From Pseudomonadota bacterium (GTDB lineage Bacteria; Pseudomonadota; Alphaproteobacteria; Rhizobiales; Xanthobacteraceae), in assembly GCA_018240595.1 (NCBI GenBank), contig JAFEFL010000042.1:1-64000 (forward strand): 64,000 bases of DNA. Direction: 5' to 3'. The position numbers and the translations under genes were made by a program. Below, piece after piece: positions 44,658 through 52,262 of this stretch. The notes under the pieces are model-generated. The model ran no database searches, had not been told where the DNA came from, and was given only the letters and a program-made list of their open reading frames with translations. Positions within the stretch are counted from its first letter, which is position 1. Each line of letters begins with the position of its first letter.

Positions 44658-45608
44658 ATGGTCTCCGGCCGGCGGCGGAGCATCGTCTTGTATTCCTATG
44701 CCCTTTCCGGACTGACGGTGGCGAGTGAGGTGCCCCTGCCGGGGGCCCATGCGCCGCCGCCCGGGTCGCCTGCCGCGGATGTCACAATCCGGTCCGCGCG
44801 CGTCCCTGCCTTGCTGCCGGGCGCGACCGCGCACGGACCGACCTGGCAGAATGCGGATCAGCACTTTCTCATCCGCATTCCCGGCGTTGCCCGCTTCCTG
44901 CTGAGCGGGGGGCGCGACATTGCCTTCGAGCCCGAGGCTGGCGCCGATCCGGCCGACATTCCGATTTTCATTCTCGGCACCGTCTTCGGCATTCTGCTGC
45001 ATCAGCGCGGGCAGATCGTGCTGCACGCCAGCGCGGTGGCGGTTGACGGCAAGGCCATCCTGTTCTGCGGCACGTCGGGCGCCGGAAAATCCACGTTGGC
45101 GGCGGCGCTGGTGCAGCGCGGCCTGCCGCTGGTGACCGACGACCTCTGCGCCCTGTCTTTGGGACGCGATGGCGCAGCGACCGTCCATCCGGACGGCCGG
45201 CAGTTGCGGCTGTGGTCGCATGCGATCGACGAACTCGCCCTGGAACGCGGCGGCCGGATGCGTCGGCGGCTGGAGAAATACTACGTCGAACCCGGCGGTA
45301 TCCACGATCAGCCGCTGCCGCTCGGCGCGATCTATGCGTTGCGCGAGGCGCGGCCGCCGCATCCACCCGGCATCAGCGCGCCGAACATCGTCGACGCCGT
45401 GCTGACCTTGCGGCGTCATGCCTACCGGCCGCGCCTCATCAATCGCATGGGCCAGGACGCCAGTTACTTTCGCGCCGCCACCACCATCGCCAATGCCACC
45501 GGCATATTTCGTCTGACGCGGCCCCTGAGCTTCAAGGCCATGCCGGCGGTGCTGGCGCAGCTCGAGCAACACTGGTGCGACATCGGCCTCTGCCAGCGAG
45601 CGGCGTGA
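44658..45608 (+). CDS. HPr kinase/phosphorylase-like protein (lasso-peptide tailoring kinase type)
   Basis: A 316-residue protein with the HprK C-terminal fold: VLHASAVAVDGKAILFCGTS and Walker A GTSGAGKS (138-145), His123, and TDDLCAL (Asp161/162). It lacks the HprK N-terminal domain and the rest of a PTS context. In some lasso-peptide loci (paeninodin type) such kinases phosphorylate the C-terminal Ser of the precursor. The candidate precursor here ends in Ser. ATG 44658 has GGAG five bases upstream. It is the first gene of K-ST-B1-B2. Confidence 0.85.
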   Translation: MVSGRRRSIVLYSYALSGLTVASEVPLPGAHAPPPGSPAADVTIRSARVPALLPGATAHGPTWQNADQHFLIRIPGVARFLLSGGRDIAFEPEAGADPADIPIFILGTVFGILLHQRGQIVLHASAVAVDGKAILFCGTSGAGKSTLAAALVQRGLPLVTDDLCALSLGRDGAATVHPDGRQLRLWSHAIDELALERGGRMRRRLEKYYVEPGGIHDQPLPLGAIYALREARPPHPPGISAPNIVDAVLTLRRHAYRPRLINRMGQDASYFRAATTIANATGIFRLTRPLSFKAMPAVLAQLEQHWCDIGLCQRAA

Positions 45609-46525
45609 TGCGCACCTTTTGGCTCGCCTCCTATCCGAAGTCGGGCAACACCTGGATGCGCATCCTGCTCGCCAATCTCGTCGCCGGCGGCGGCGAAGCC
45701 GCCGACATCAACAGGCTACGGGGCGGTTTCGCCGGCGCGCGACCGCCGTTCGACAGCGTGACGTTGATCGATTCCGGCCTGCTCAGCTTTGACGAGATCG
45801 ACGCGCTGCGGCCGCGCGTTTACGAGGCTTTGGCTGCGGGCGACGCCGGCGACACGACCACCGACGACGGCAGCCACCACCACCGCGACGGCGCCGACGC
45901 TCCGGTGCACTTCGTCAAGGTTCACGACGCCTATCATCTGACGTCCCGTGGCGAACCGGTGCTGGCCGGCCGTCGCGGCCCCGAGGGCGCCGTCGTCATC
46001 GTGCGCGATCCACGCGACATCGCGCCGTCGTTCGCCCATCACGGCCGCATGGACATCGACCGCACCATCGCCTTCATGAACGACAGCGACGCCTGCTTTT
46101 GCGGCGCAACCGATCGCGGGCATCAGCAGTTGCGGCAGAAGCTGATGCGCTGGAGCGAGCACGTCGGCAGCTGGCTCGCCCAGCGCGACCTGCCGGTGCA
46201 TCTTGTTCGCTACGAGGACCTTCAGCGCGCGCCGACAGCGACGCTGCGCGCCGCGCTCGACTTTGCCGGCTGGCCCGTCAGCGACACCGCCATCGAACGC
46301 GCGGTCGCCCTCTCCGCTTTCGACCGCGTCGCGGCGCAAGAGCGCGAGACAGGCTTCCGCGAGGCGCCGCACAAGCGGAGTTTCTTTCGCCGCGGCGAGG
46401 CCGGCGCCTGGCGCAGCGACCTGACCGCGGCGCAGGTGGCGCGCATCGAGCACGATCATGCGCCGATGATGCAGCGGCTCGGCTATCCGCTGACGAGCGC
46501 GCCTTGCCTGTCGGAAGCCGGATGA
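45608..46525 (+). CDS. Sulfotransferase (PAPS-dependent), RiPP-associated
   Basis: A 305-residue cytosolic sulfotransferase-fold protein. The 5'-phosphosulfate loop is YPKSGNTWMRIL (9-20), and the 3'-phosphate site is VVIVRDPRDIAPSFAHH. Later RYEDLQRAPTATLRAAL and FFRRGEAGAWRSDLT (KxGxxGxWkxxf-type) match the family. It would transfer sulfate from PAPS to a hydroxyl, possibly on the peptide product (Tyr or Ser). TGATG overlap with the kinase gene indicates coupling. Confidence 0.88.
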   Translation: MRTFWLASYPKSGNTWMRILLANLVAGGGEAADINRLRGGFAGARPPFDSVTLIDSGLLSFDEIDALRPRVYEALAAGDAGDTTTDDGSHHHRDGADAPVHFVKVHDAYHLTSRGEPVLAGRRGPEGAVVIVRDPRDIAPSFAHHGRMDIDRTIAFMNDSDACFCGATDRGHQQLRQKLMRWSEHVGSWLAQRDLPVHLVRYEDLQRAPTATLRAALDFAGWPVSDTAIERAVALSAFDRVAAQERETGFREAPHKRSFFRRGEAGAWRSDLTAAQVARIEHDHAPMMQRLGYPLTSAPCLSEAG

Positions 46526-46532
46526 CACCGCC

Positions 46533-46811
46533 ATGACGATGGTCCGCAGGCAGGGCGACTGGCTCAGCGCCAAGATCGGCGACGAACTCGTGATGATGAG
46601 CGCCACCAGCCGCCATTATGTCGGCTTGAGCGAAGTCGGCGCGCGCATCTGGGAGTTGATCGAGCAGCCGCGGTCGCTCGACGACGTGTGCGCGATGTTG
46701 CAGGGCGAGTATGACGTTGCGCCCGAGGTCTGCCGCGACGAGGTCGAAGCCTTTCTCAAGGAGTTGATGGACCATGGCGCTGTCGCGCTCGATCCGCCAC
46801 CCGCTGCGTAG
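46533..46811 (+). CDS. PqqD-like RiPP recognition element (lasso B1)
   Basis: A 92-residue PqqD-fold protein: MSATSRHYVGLSEVGARIWE and ELIEQPRSLDDVCAMLQGEY are the typical strand-turn-helix stretches. These domains bind the leader peptide of RiPP precursors and hand it to the protease. Its 3' end overlaps the B2 gene by 38 bases, a common arrangement for split lasso B1/B2. Confidence 0.9.
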   Translation: MTMVRRQGDWLSAKIGDELVMMSATSRHYVGLSEVGARIWELIEQPRSLDDVCAMLQGEYDVAPEVCRDEVEAFLKELMDHGAVALDPPPAA

Positions 46812-47241
46812 GTTCGTCCAGGTCAATGGCCGCCGCCGCGCGCTGGTGGTCGAGGCCGTGCTCTACCTCGCTTTGGCGCGCCTCGGTCTGTTGGCGCTGC
46901 CTTTTCCGGCGCTGGCGCGTCGCATCGGCACTCTCACGCCGCCCCAACCCGCCGAGACCGTGGCGCTGCATCGGCCCGATGCCGCCGATGTCGCACGCAA
47001 TGTCGGCTGGGCGGTGACGCGTGCCGCACGCTATCTGCCGTTCCGCGCCGTCTGCCTGCCGCAGGCACTGGCGGCACGGCACATGCTGCAGCGGCGTGGC
47101 GTCGCTAGCGTGCTGCATTTCGGGGCTAACGACGGCGCGACCGCCGGCATCAGGGCCCATGCCTGGCTCGACGCAGCCGGCGTCGAGATCACGGGCTATC
47201 CGCTGGCGGCGGGCTGCACGGAGATAGCGCGCTTCGCCTGA
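46774..47241 (+). CDS. Lasso-peptide B2-type leader peptidase (transglutaminase-like)
   Basis: A 155-residue cysteine-protease-like protein. The Cys94-His129-Asp133 triad is visible in FRAVCLPQALAARHML and GIRAHAWLDAAG, as in lasso B2 proteins. It would cut the leader after recognition by the PqqD protein. It is last in the plus-strand set, ten bases from the convergent cyclase gene. Confidence 0.9.
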   Translation: MALSRSIRHPLRRFVQVNGRRRALVVEAVLYLALARLGLLALPFPALARRIGTLTPPQPAETVALHRPDAADVARNVGWAVTRAARYLPFRAVCLPQALAARHMLQRRGVASVLHFGANDGATAGIRAHAWLDAAGVEITGYPLAAGCTEIARFA

Positions 47242-47251
47242 ACGCCGTCCG

Positions 47252-49165
47252 TCAGGCGTTGGCGCCCTCGACCCAGCGGATGAAGTGGCCGACGTGCATC
47301 GCGCGCTGCAACGCGCCGATATAGGCATTGCGTTTGACGCGAGCCTCATCGGCATCGGCGGGCCAGTCCTCGACCATGCCTTTCAGACGCTTGAGATCGA
47401 TCAGGCGGCGGGCCGTGGCCGACGCTTCGAGCCGCTCGAGCTCGGCTCCGAGGTCGTGGCGGCGTGCGTCGAGGCGTTGAAACCACGCGGCAACGGATAT
47501 GCCGCGGCGTTGTTCGTTCAGGATCTCCGGCGGCAGCCGATCGGCGAAGACGGCACGGGCAAAGGCGCGGTCGACGCCGTCGCGGCGGTAAAGCCGCTCC
47601 GGCACATTCAGCGCGAATTCGATCAGCCGCCGGTCGGCGTAGGGGTCACGCCTCTCATAACCGAACACATCGACACTTGCGGCCTTCAGGTCGCGGCCCA
47701 TCTGGTTGATGTCGAAGAGCCCGCGCGCTCGAAACTGCGCCGCATCCCAACCCACCGGCAAGGGCCAGGCCTCGAAAGCTTGTTCACGCCATTGTCTGGC
47801 AAGATCGTTGTCGGCAATGAAGACCGGGTTGAGCGCACTGTAACGCTCGACGGCGTCCGGGTCTCGTCCGCGCATGCGATGCACGACGCGGCGGAGCCAC
47901 AGCGGCGCGCCACCGAGAACGACCTCGGCGAACACGGTCCGCGCCAGGTTGCGGTTTTTCCTGGCGCCGATGGCCGAGAGTTCGTGGGCCAGTTCGCGCC
48001 AGCGACCCTCGCGCAATAGCGCGCGAATGGAGAAGCGCCCCTCCCAGGTCAGACAGAGATTTCCGGCATCGCCGGCGATCAGCGCCGGGTAGGCCGCCGC
48101 CGCTACAGCGTCGTACAGCGCGCCATGCCCGCCGAGCACGGTCGGCCCGGGATATGGCATGTGCGAGCGGGCGAAAATCCGCGTCGGATCGCTTTCGTAG
48201 GGGTGCGGCGCGGGTGGCGACATCAAATGCAGGTTGAGCGCCGGATATCGCGCCGCCAGCGCCTCGACCTTGTCGGTTTCGTCGTAGTAGCGGCGTTCGC
48301 CGACATCGATGGCGCTGCCGGGCGGCGGCACGATCGTGTAGCAGTCGATCGATTGCGCATGGCCGAGCCGAGCCAAGGTCGCGGCGATGGCGCTCGAATC
48401 GAGGCCGCCGCTGCAGGATACCGCAAGGCGCGGCAGGTCGCGGCTAACGGTCAGGACGGCTTCATCGAAGCGGGCGCGCGCTTCCTCGACATAATCGCCG
48501 TCGCGTCGCTTGCCGGCGTCGTCGCGCCGCGGCGACCAGTAATGCCGCCGCGCCGCGCCGCGCCGATCGATGTCGACGACACAGCGCGAGGGAACACGCA
48601 CGACGCCGCGATAGAGCGTCTCCTCGGAGGCGTTCAGGTTGATCGCCAGAAAGTTCGCCAGCGCGATGTCATCGAGCTGTCGCGGCACGCGCGGCAGGGC
48701 CAGCAGGCCGCCGAGCGTTGTCGCAAAAGCGACGAAACCGTCGCCGCGGTGATAGAACAGGCTGCGATGGCCGAGGCAATCGCGGCCGAGCAGAAGGCGA
48801 CGCTCATCCGCTTGCCATTGCGCGAAGGCAAAGGCGCCGAGACAGCGCGCGATGCCGGCATCGCCGAACCGGGCGATCATGGCCAGCAGCAAACCGGCGT
48901 CGTCGGTTCGCGCCGGTCCCGCGTCGCCGAGAGCCGCGCGCAATTCGTCGCGGTTATCGAGCCGGACATCGGCGGCGAACAGCAGCGATCGGGCGGTTGA
49001 AGCGTTCGGCGCTCCGGTCCGCTGGGCGATGAATCCGTTGGCGGCCCTGAATGAAGCGACACGTTGCCGGCCAGGGCCGGCCGCCGCCGCCATGATGGCC
49101 TGTTCGCTCCGGGCGTCGAGCAACTCGTCGTCGAACGTCACGATGCCGGCGAATGCAGCGGCCAT
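47252..49165 (-). CDS. Asparagine-synthetase-like lasso cyclase (C protein)
   Basis: A 637-residue protein with an N-terminal Ntn-amidotransferase-like domain (MAAAFAGIVTFDDELLDARS, lacking the catalytic Cys2 of true AsnB) and a C-terminal ATP-pyrophosphatase domain with SCSGGLDSSAIAATL (about 249). Such cyclases adenylate an Asp/Glu side chain and close the macrolactam of lasso peptides. ATG 49165 has GAGGG eight bases upstream; a GTG at 49210 is less likely. It is co-directional with the precursor 61 bases upstream. Confidence 0.88.
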   Translation of the reverse strand: MAAAFAGIVTFDDELLDARSEQAIMAAAAGPGRQRVASFRAANGFIAQRTGAPNASTARSLLFAADVRLDNRDELRAALGDAGPARTDDAGLLLAMIARFGDAGIARCLGAFAFAQWQADERRLLLGRDCLGHRSLFYHRGDGFVAFATTLGGLLALPRVPRQLDDIALANFLAINLNASEETLYRGVVRVPSRCVVDIDRRGAARRHYWSPRRDDAGKRRDGDYVEEARARFDEAVLTVSRDLPRLAVSCSGGLDSSAIAATLARLGHAQSIDCYTIVPPPGSAIDVGERRYYDETDKVEALAARYPALNLHLMSPPAPHPYESDPTRIFARSHMPYPGPTVLGGHGALYDAVAAAAYPALIAGDAGNLCLTWEGRFSIRALLREGRWRELAHELSAIGARKNRNLARTVFAEVVLGGAPLWLRRVVHRMRGRDPDAVERYSALNPVFIADNDLARQWREQAFEAWPLPVGWDAAQFRARGLFDINQMGRDLKAASVDVFGYERRDPYADRRLIEFALNVPERLYRRDGVDRAFARAVFADRLPPEILNEQRRGISVAAWFQRLDARRHDLGAELERLEASATARRLIDLKRLKGMVEDWPADADEARVKRNAYIGALQRAMHVGHFIRWVEGANA

Positions 49166-49226
49166 GGACGATGCCCTCGGCAAGATCACGCCATGGACCG
49201 GCCGCTCCACGGCGGCCGCACGCCGG

Positions 49227-49403
49227 TCAACTTATCTGCGAATACGGGTTGTCGTTGGTGGGCGGATTGCTGCTGAACTGCGTGTCGGCGGCGACTTCGG
49301 AGACGATGAAGCGCGGCGTGTGCCAAGGCTTGCGACCGGGCGCCGGCGGAGTGTCGTTCTTGCCGGTCTCGTTAGAGACGAGGACTTCCGGTGTCGCAGC
49401 CAT
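49227..49403 (-). CDS. Candidate lasso-peptide precursor
   Basis: A 58-residue peptide directly upstream of the cyclase. The leader has KPWHTPRFI (25-33), the W/Y-x-x-P-x-hydrophobic element bound by PqqD-type B1 proteins, and Thr41 as the usual Thr at position -2. The predicted core is FSSNPPTNDNPYSQIS (43-58): F43 to D51 would give a nine-residue ring, and Ser58 is the C-terminal residue a lasso kinase would modify. ATG 49403 is chosen over GTG 49409. Core boundaries are inference; S44 or S45 as residue 1 also give 8- or 7-residue rings. Confidence 0.75.
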   Translation of the reverse strand: MAATPEVLVSNETGKNDTPPAPGRKPWHTPRFIVSEVAADTQFSSNPPTNDNPYSQIS

Positions 49404-49676
49404 GGCCACCTACCTTTACTGGTATTTTACCAGCGGGACACCTTTACGGCAAGTCGGCGAACCTCCGGGGCGCCGCGGTCTGACCAACGCGACAAGCGCG
49501 ACCATACCCATCCAATTCGGTCCGGTACGTCATATGCCTTTTATCCGTTGGCCACGCCGTAAGGACTGAACCGGCCACAACCTAAGAGAGAATTTTAGTC
49601 TGATATGTAATTTTTAGTTGTATACGATGAGGTCGACTGTTATTGGTTGTGGAAACTCTCGGGGGGACGGCCCGCC
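49404..49676. other. Divergent promoter region between RiPP precursor and tail-collar genes
   Basis: 273 bases with a locally AT-rich part (49590-49630, including TTTTTAGTTGTATACGATGA), unusual for the window and likely to hold one or both promoters. There is no clear FixK-type box and no small gene beyond the precursor. Confidence 0.5.
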
Positions 49677-50210
49677 ATGTCGCAAGCCTTTATCGGTCAA
49701 GTGCAACCCATGGCCTTCAACTTTGCGCCGCGATTCTGGGCGCAATGCAATGGCCAGATCATGTCGATCCAGCAGAACGCGGCATTGTTTGCGCTGCTCG
49801 GCACCATGTATGGCGGCAATGGCAGCACGACCTTCGGGCTTCCAAGTCTGCAGAGCCGTGTGCCGATGCATGTCGGCGCGCTCAACGGCGAAGTCTTCGT
49901 GCAAGGCGAAATGGCCGGGGTGGAAAACGTGTTTCTGACCTCGGCAACGACGCCGCAGCACAACCACTCGTTCAATGGCTGCACCACCAACGCTAACAGC
50001 AACGACATCGCCGGCGGGGTCGCGCTGGCGACGGCTTATCGCGGCGGCAACACGCCGGACATGTTCTATGGACCGGATTCCATGCCGCAACCGCTCAACG
50101 TCCTCAGCATCGCCGTGGCCGGCGGCGGCCTCGGCCACACCAACCTGCAACCGTACCTGACGCTCAACTGGTGCATCTGCACTGCCGGCGTCTTCCCGTC
50201 GCGCGGCTGA
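49677..50210 (+). CDS. Phage tail-collar (microcystin-dependent protein) family protein 1
   Basis: A 177-residue protein with the tail-collar pattern MAFNFAPRFWAQCNGQIMSI, then LFALLGTMYGGNGSTTFGLPS and PQHNHSF. There is no signal peptide. Related phage proteins form the collar region of tail fibres; in non-phage loci their role is not known. ATG 49677 follows GGGGGGA. It is the first of three tandem paralogues with ends like NLQPYLTLNWCICTAGVFPSRG split across conserved motifs. Confidence 0.88.
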   Translation: MSQAFIGQVQPMAFNFAPRFWAQCNGQIMSIQQNAALFALLGTMYGGNGSTTFGLPSLQSRVPMHVGALNGEVFVQGEMAGVENVFLTSATTPQHNHSFNGCTTNANSNDIAGGVALATAYRGGNTPDMFYGPDSMPQPLNVLSIAVAGGGLGHTNLQPYLTLNWCICTAGVFPSRG

Positions 50211-50246
50211 CATTCAACCCTCACGCATCAATCCGGGAGGACGTCC

Positions 50247-50795
50247 ATGAGCCAACCCTTTGTCGGACAGGTCGACATGTTCGGCGGCAATTTTGCGCCG
50301 AAGGGCTTTGCGTTTTGCAACGGCCAACTGCTGTCGATCTCGCAAAACCAGGCACTGTTTTCGCTGATCGGCACCTATTACGGCGGCGACGGCATATCGA
50401 CATTCGCGCTGCCCGACCTTCGCTCGCGCCTGCCGATCCATGAAGGCCAGGGCCCCGGTCTATCGAATTACGTTATTGGCCAGCCGGGCGGCGCGACGCA
50501 GGTTACGTTGAGCTTGCAGCAAATTCCGCAGCACATGCACATGCTCAATGCGGCGCCGGTCCCGGCGACCGCAACGGCAGTCGGCCCGACAGTTGTCCCG
50601 GCCACCGCAACGGGGACCACGTCGCCCCTCTTCTACGCACATGCCGTCTCCGGACAGCCAGCCCTGACACCGAAGCCGCTCGCTGTGGGGGTATGCGGCA
50701 TGGCCGGGCAATCGCAGCCGCACAGCAACCTGATGCCGTCGTTGTGCATCACCTTCATCATCGCCCTGCAGGGCGTCTTCCCGTCGCGCGGCTAA
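50247..50795 (+). CDS. Phage tail-collar (microcystin-dependent protein) family protein 2
   Basis: A 182-residue paralogue: NFAPKGFAFCNGQLLSISQN, LFSLIGTYYGGDGISTFALP, PQHMHMLN. The middle holds an Ala/Thr/Pro-rich repeat-like stretch (PVPATATAVGPTVVPATATG) that the other two copies lack. It ends GVFPSRG like copy 1. GGGAGG precedes the ATG; it is 36 bases after copy 1. Confidence 0.88.
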   Translation: MSQPFVGQVDMFGGNFAPKGFAFCNGQLLSISQNQALFSLIGTYYGGDGISTFALPDLRSRLPIHEGQGPGLSNYVIGQPGGATQVTLSLQQIPQHMHMLNAAPVPATATAVGPTVVPATATGTTSPLFYAHAVSGQPALTPKPLAVGVCGMAGQSQPHSNLMPSLCITFIIALQGVFPSRG

Positions 50796-50805
50796 GGAGG
50801 GCGAG

Positions 50806-51339
50806 ATGTCAGAACCGTTTATCGGCGAAATCTGCTGCTTCGGCTTCAACTTTGCGCCCTATGGCTGGGCGCAATGCAACGGCCAGACGATGGCGATTTC
50901 GCAATACAGCGCCTTGTTCGCCATCCTCGGAACGACCTATGGCGGCAATGGTACCACGACCTTCAACCTGCCCAATCTGCAGGGCCGTATCCCGATGCAC
51001 TGGGGCACCAGCAACACCGGCCTCAACACGACCATCGGCGAGCCGATGGGCACCACCACGATCACGCTCACGTCGAGCCAGTTGCCGCAGCACAACCACA
51101 CGGTCTATGGCGCGGATCCGGGGAGCGCTGCCGAACGATCCGCCAATCCGATGACGGACAGCTATCTGTCGCAAATCAAAGGCGACGTGCTGTACCAGAC
51201 CAACCCGGCCATCAACACCAGCTTTTCGAACCGCGCGATCTCGCCCTATGGCAGCTCGCTGCCGCACGAGAACATGCAACCCTATCTGACGCTCAATTTC
51301 TGCATCGCGCTGGAAGGCACGTTTCCGACGCCCCCATAA
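50806..51339 (+). CDS. Phage tail-collar (microcystin-dependent protein) family protein 3
   Basis: A 177-residue paralogue: NFAPYGWAQCNGQTMAISQY, LFAILGTTYGGNGTTTFNLP, PQHNHTVYG. AAGGAGG precedes the ATG, ten bases after copy 2. The stop overlaps the GNAT start (TAATG), so the trio and the acetyltransferase form one translation unit. Confidence 0.88.
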   Translation: MSEPFIGEICCFGFNFAPYGWAQCNGQTMAISQYSALFAILGTTYGGNGTTTFNLPNLQGRIPMHWGTSNTGLNTTIGEPMGTTTITLTSSQLPQHNHTVYGADPGSAAERSANPMTDSYLSQIKGDVLYQTNPAINTSFSNRAISPYGSSLPHENMQPYLTLNFCIALEGTFPTPP

Positions 51340-51905
51340 TGACGTTGAGCTCACATACAGCGCCGACTGCCCGCCTGGCGATGCCGGCGTCGCTGACGTC
51401 GCAAGGGTACAGCCTTCGCGCCGAGCGCGACGACGACATGCCTTTCCTGCGCGCGCTCTATGGCACGACGCGGGACAGAGAGCTCGCGCTGCTGCCTTGG
51501 ACAGCGGAGCAGAAGGCGGGCTTCCTCGACCATCAGTTCGAGGCGCAGCGCTTTCACTATCGCAAGTTCTTCCCCGATACGGCGTTCGACGTGGTCGAAC
51601 ACGGCTGCGTGCCGGTTGGCCGGCTTTATGTCGATGTACGCATCACCCACGTCCACCTCATCGACATTGCCCTGCTGCCGCAAGCGCGCGGCCGCGGCCT
51701 CGGTACCGCGCTAATCAAGGCCCTGCAGGGGTTCGCTCGCGAACGGGCGATGGGGGTCGCGCTGTTCGTCGAGGCGTACAATCCGGCGCAGCGTTTGTAC
51801 CGCCGGCTCGGCTTCGCCGACATCGGCGAGCCCGGTGTCCAGATCGAAATGGAATGGCTGCCGGACGGCCCGGCGGCGCGGCGCGCTCAGTTGAAAACCG
51901 CCTGA
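51339..51905 (+). CDS. GNAT family N-acetyltransferase
   Basis: A 188-residue acetyltransferase. The acetyl-CoA motif is LLPQARGRGLGTALIKAL (Q/RxxGxG/A), followed by VEAYNPAQRLYRRLGF. The N-terminal part LRAERDDDMPFLRALYGTTR is typical of the group. The target is unknown; coupling to tail-collar proteins suggests it may modify them or a linked product. It overlaps the convergent DUF6916 gene by 19 bases. Confidence 0.88.
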   Translation: MTLSSHTAPTARLAMPASLTSQGYSLRAERDDDMPFLRALYGTTRDRELALLPWTAEQKAGFLDHQFEAQRFHYRKFFPDTAFDVVEHGCVPVGRLYVDVRITHVHLIDIALLPQARGRGLGTALIKALQGFARERAMGVALFVEAYNPAQRLYRRLGFADIGEPGVQIEMEWLPDGPAARRAQLKTA

Positions 51906-52186
51906 TAGCTGACGCCCTTGGCATCCTTGCCCACCGGCACCAGGAAGATGTCGACCAGCCCGACGCCGTCGAGATCGAACTTGTAAAGACGTTGCGGCAG
52001 AATGAACGGATTGATGCCGAGGAAGATCAGCGAAAACGGCGGGCGAGTGCCGGGCTTCGACCAGGTCGCGCGCAGCGGCTTGGCTTCGGTCAGCGTCAGC
52101 GGGAATTCCTCCAGACCTTGTTCTTGAAGGGCGAAGGTCTGGCCGACGCGACCGGCGAAATCTTCGAGCACCAGTGATCGGGACAT
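51887..52186 (-). CDS. DUF6916 family protein
   Basis: A 99-residue beta-rich protein: LEDFAGRVGQTFALQEQG, PLTLTEAKPL, PPFSLIFLGINPFILPQRLY and VDIFLVPVGKDAKGVSYQAV at the end. The FSL-F-G...LPQ-Y...FLVPVG...Y-A-FN pattern fits DUF6916, which is usually found next to tail-collar trios. ATG 52186 has GGAGAG upstream. Function unknown. Confidence 0.75.
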   Translation of the reverse strand: MSRSLVLEDFAGRVGQTFALQEQGLEEFPLTLTEAKPLRATWSKPGTRPPFSLIFLGINPFILPQRLYKFDLDGVGLVDIFLVPVGKDAKGVSYQAVFN

Positions 52187-52262
52187 CGAACTCTCCATCG
52201 GCCGCCGCAGGCGCGACGGCGGGCAAATTGCGTCACGGCATATTGCGACTATAAGTAGATCT

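Noticed and set aside
49677..51339. Prophage remnant
   Set aside because: Only tail-collar-type proteins are present, with no capsid, terminase, integrase or att repeats; the trio with GNAT/DUF6916 looks like a cellular gene set.
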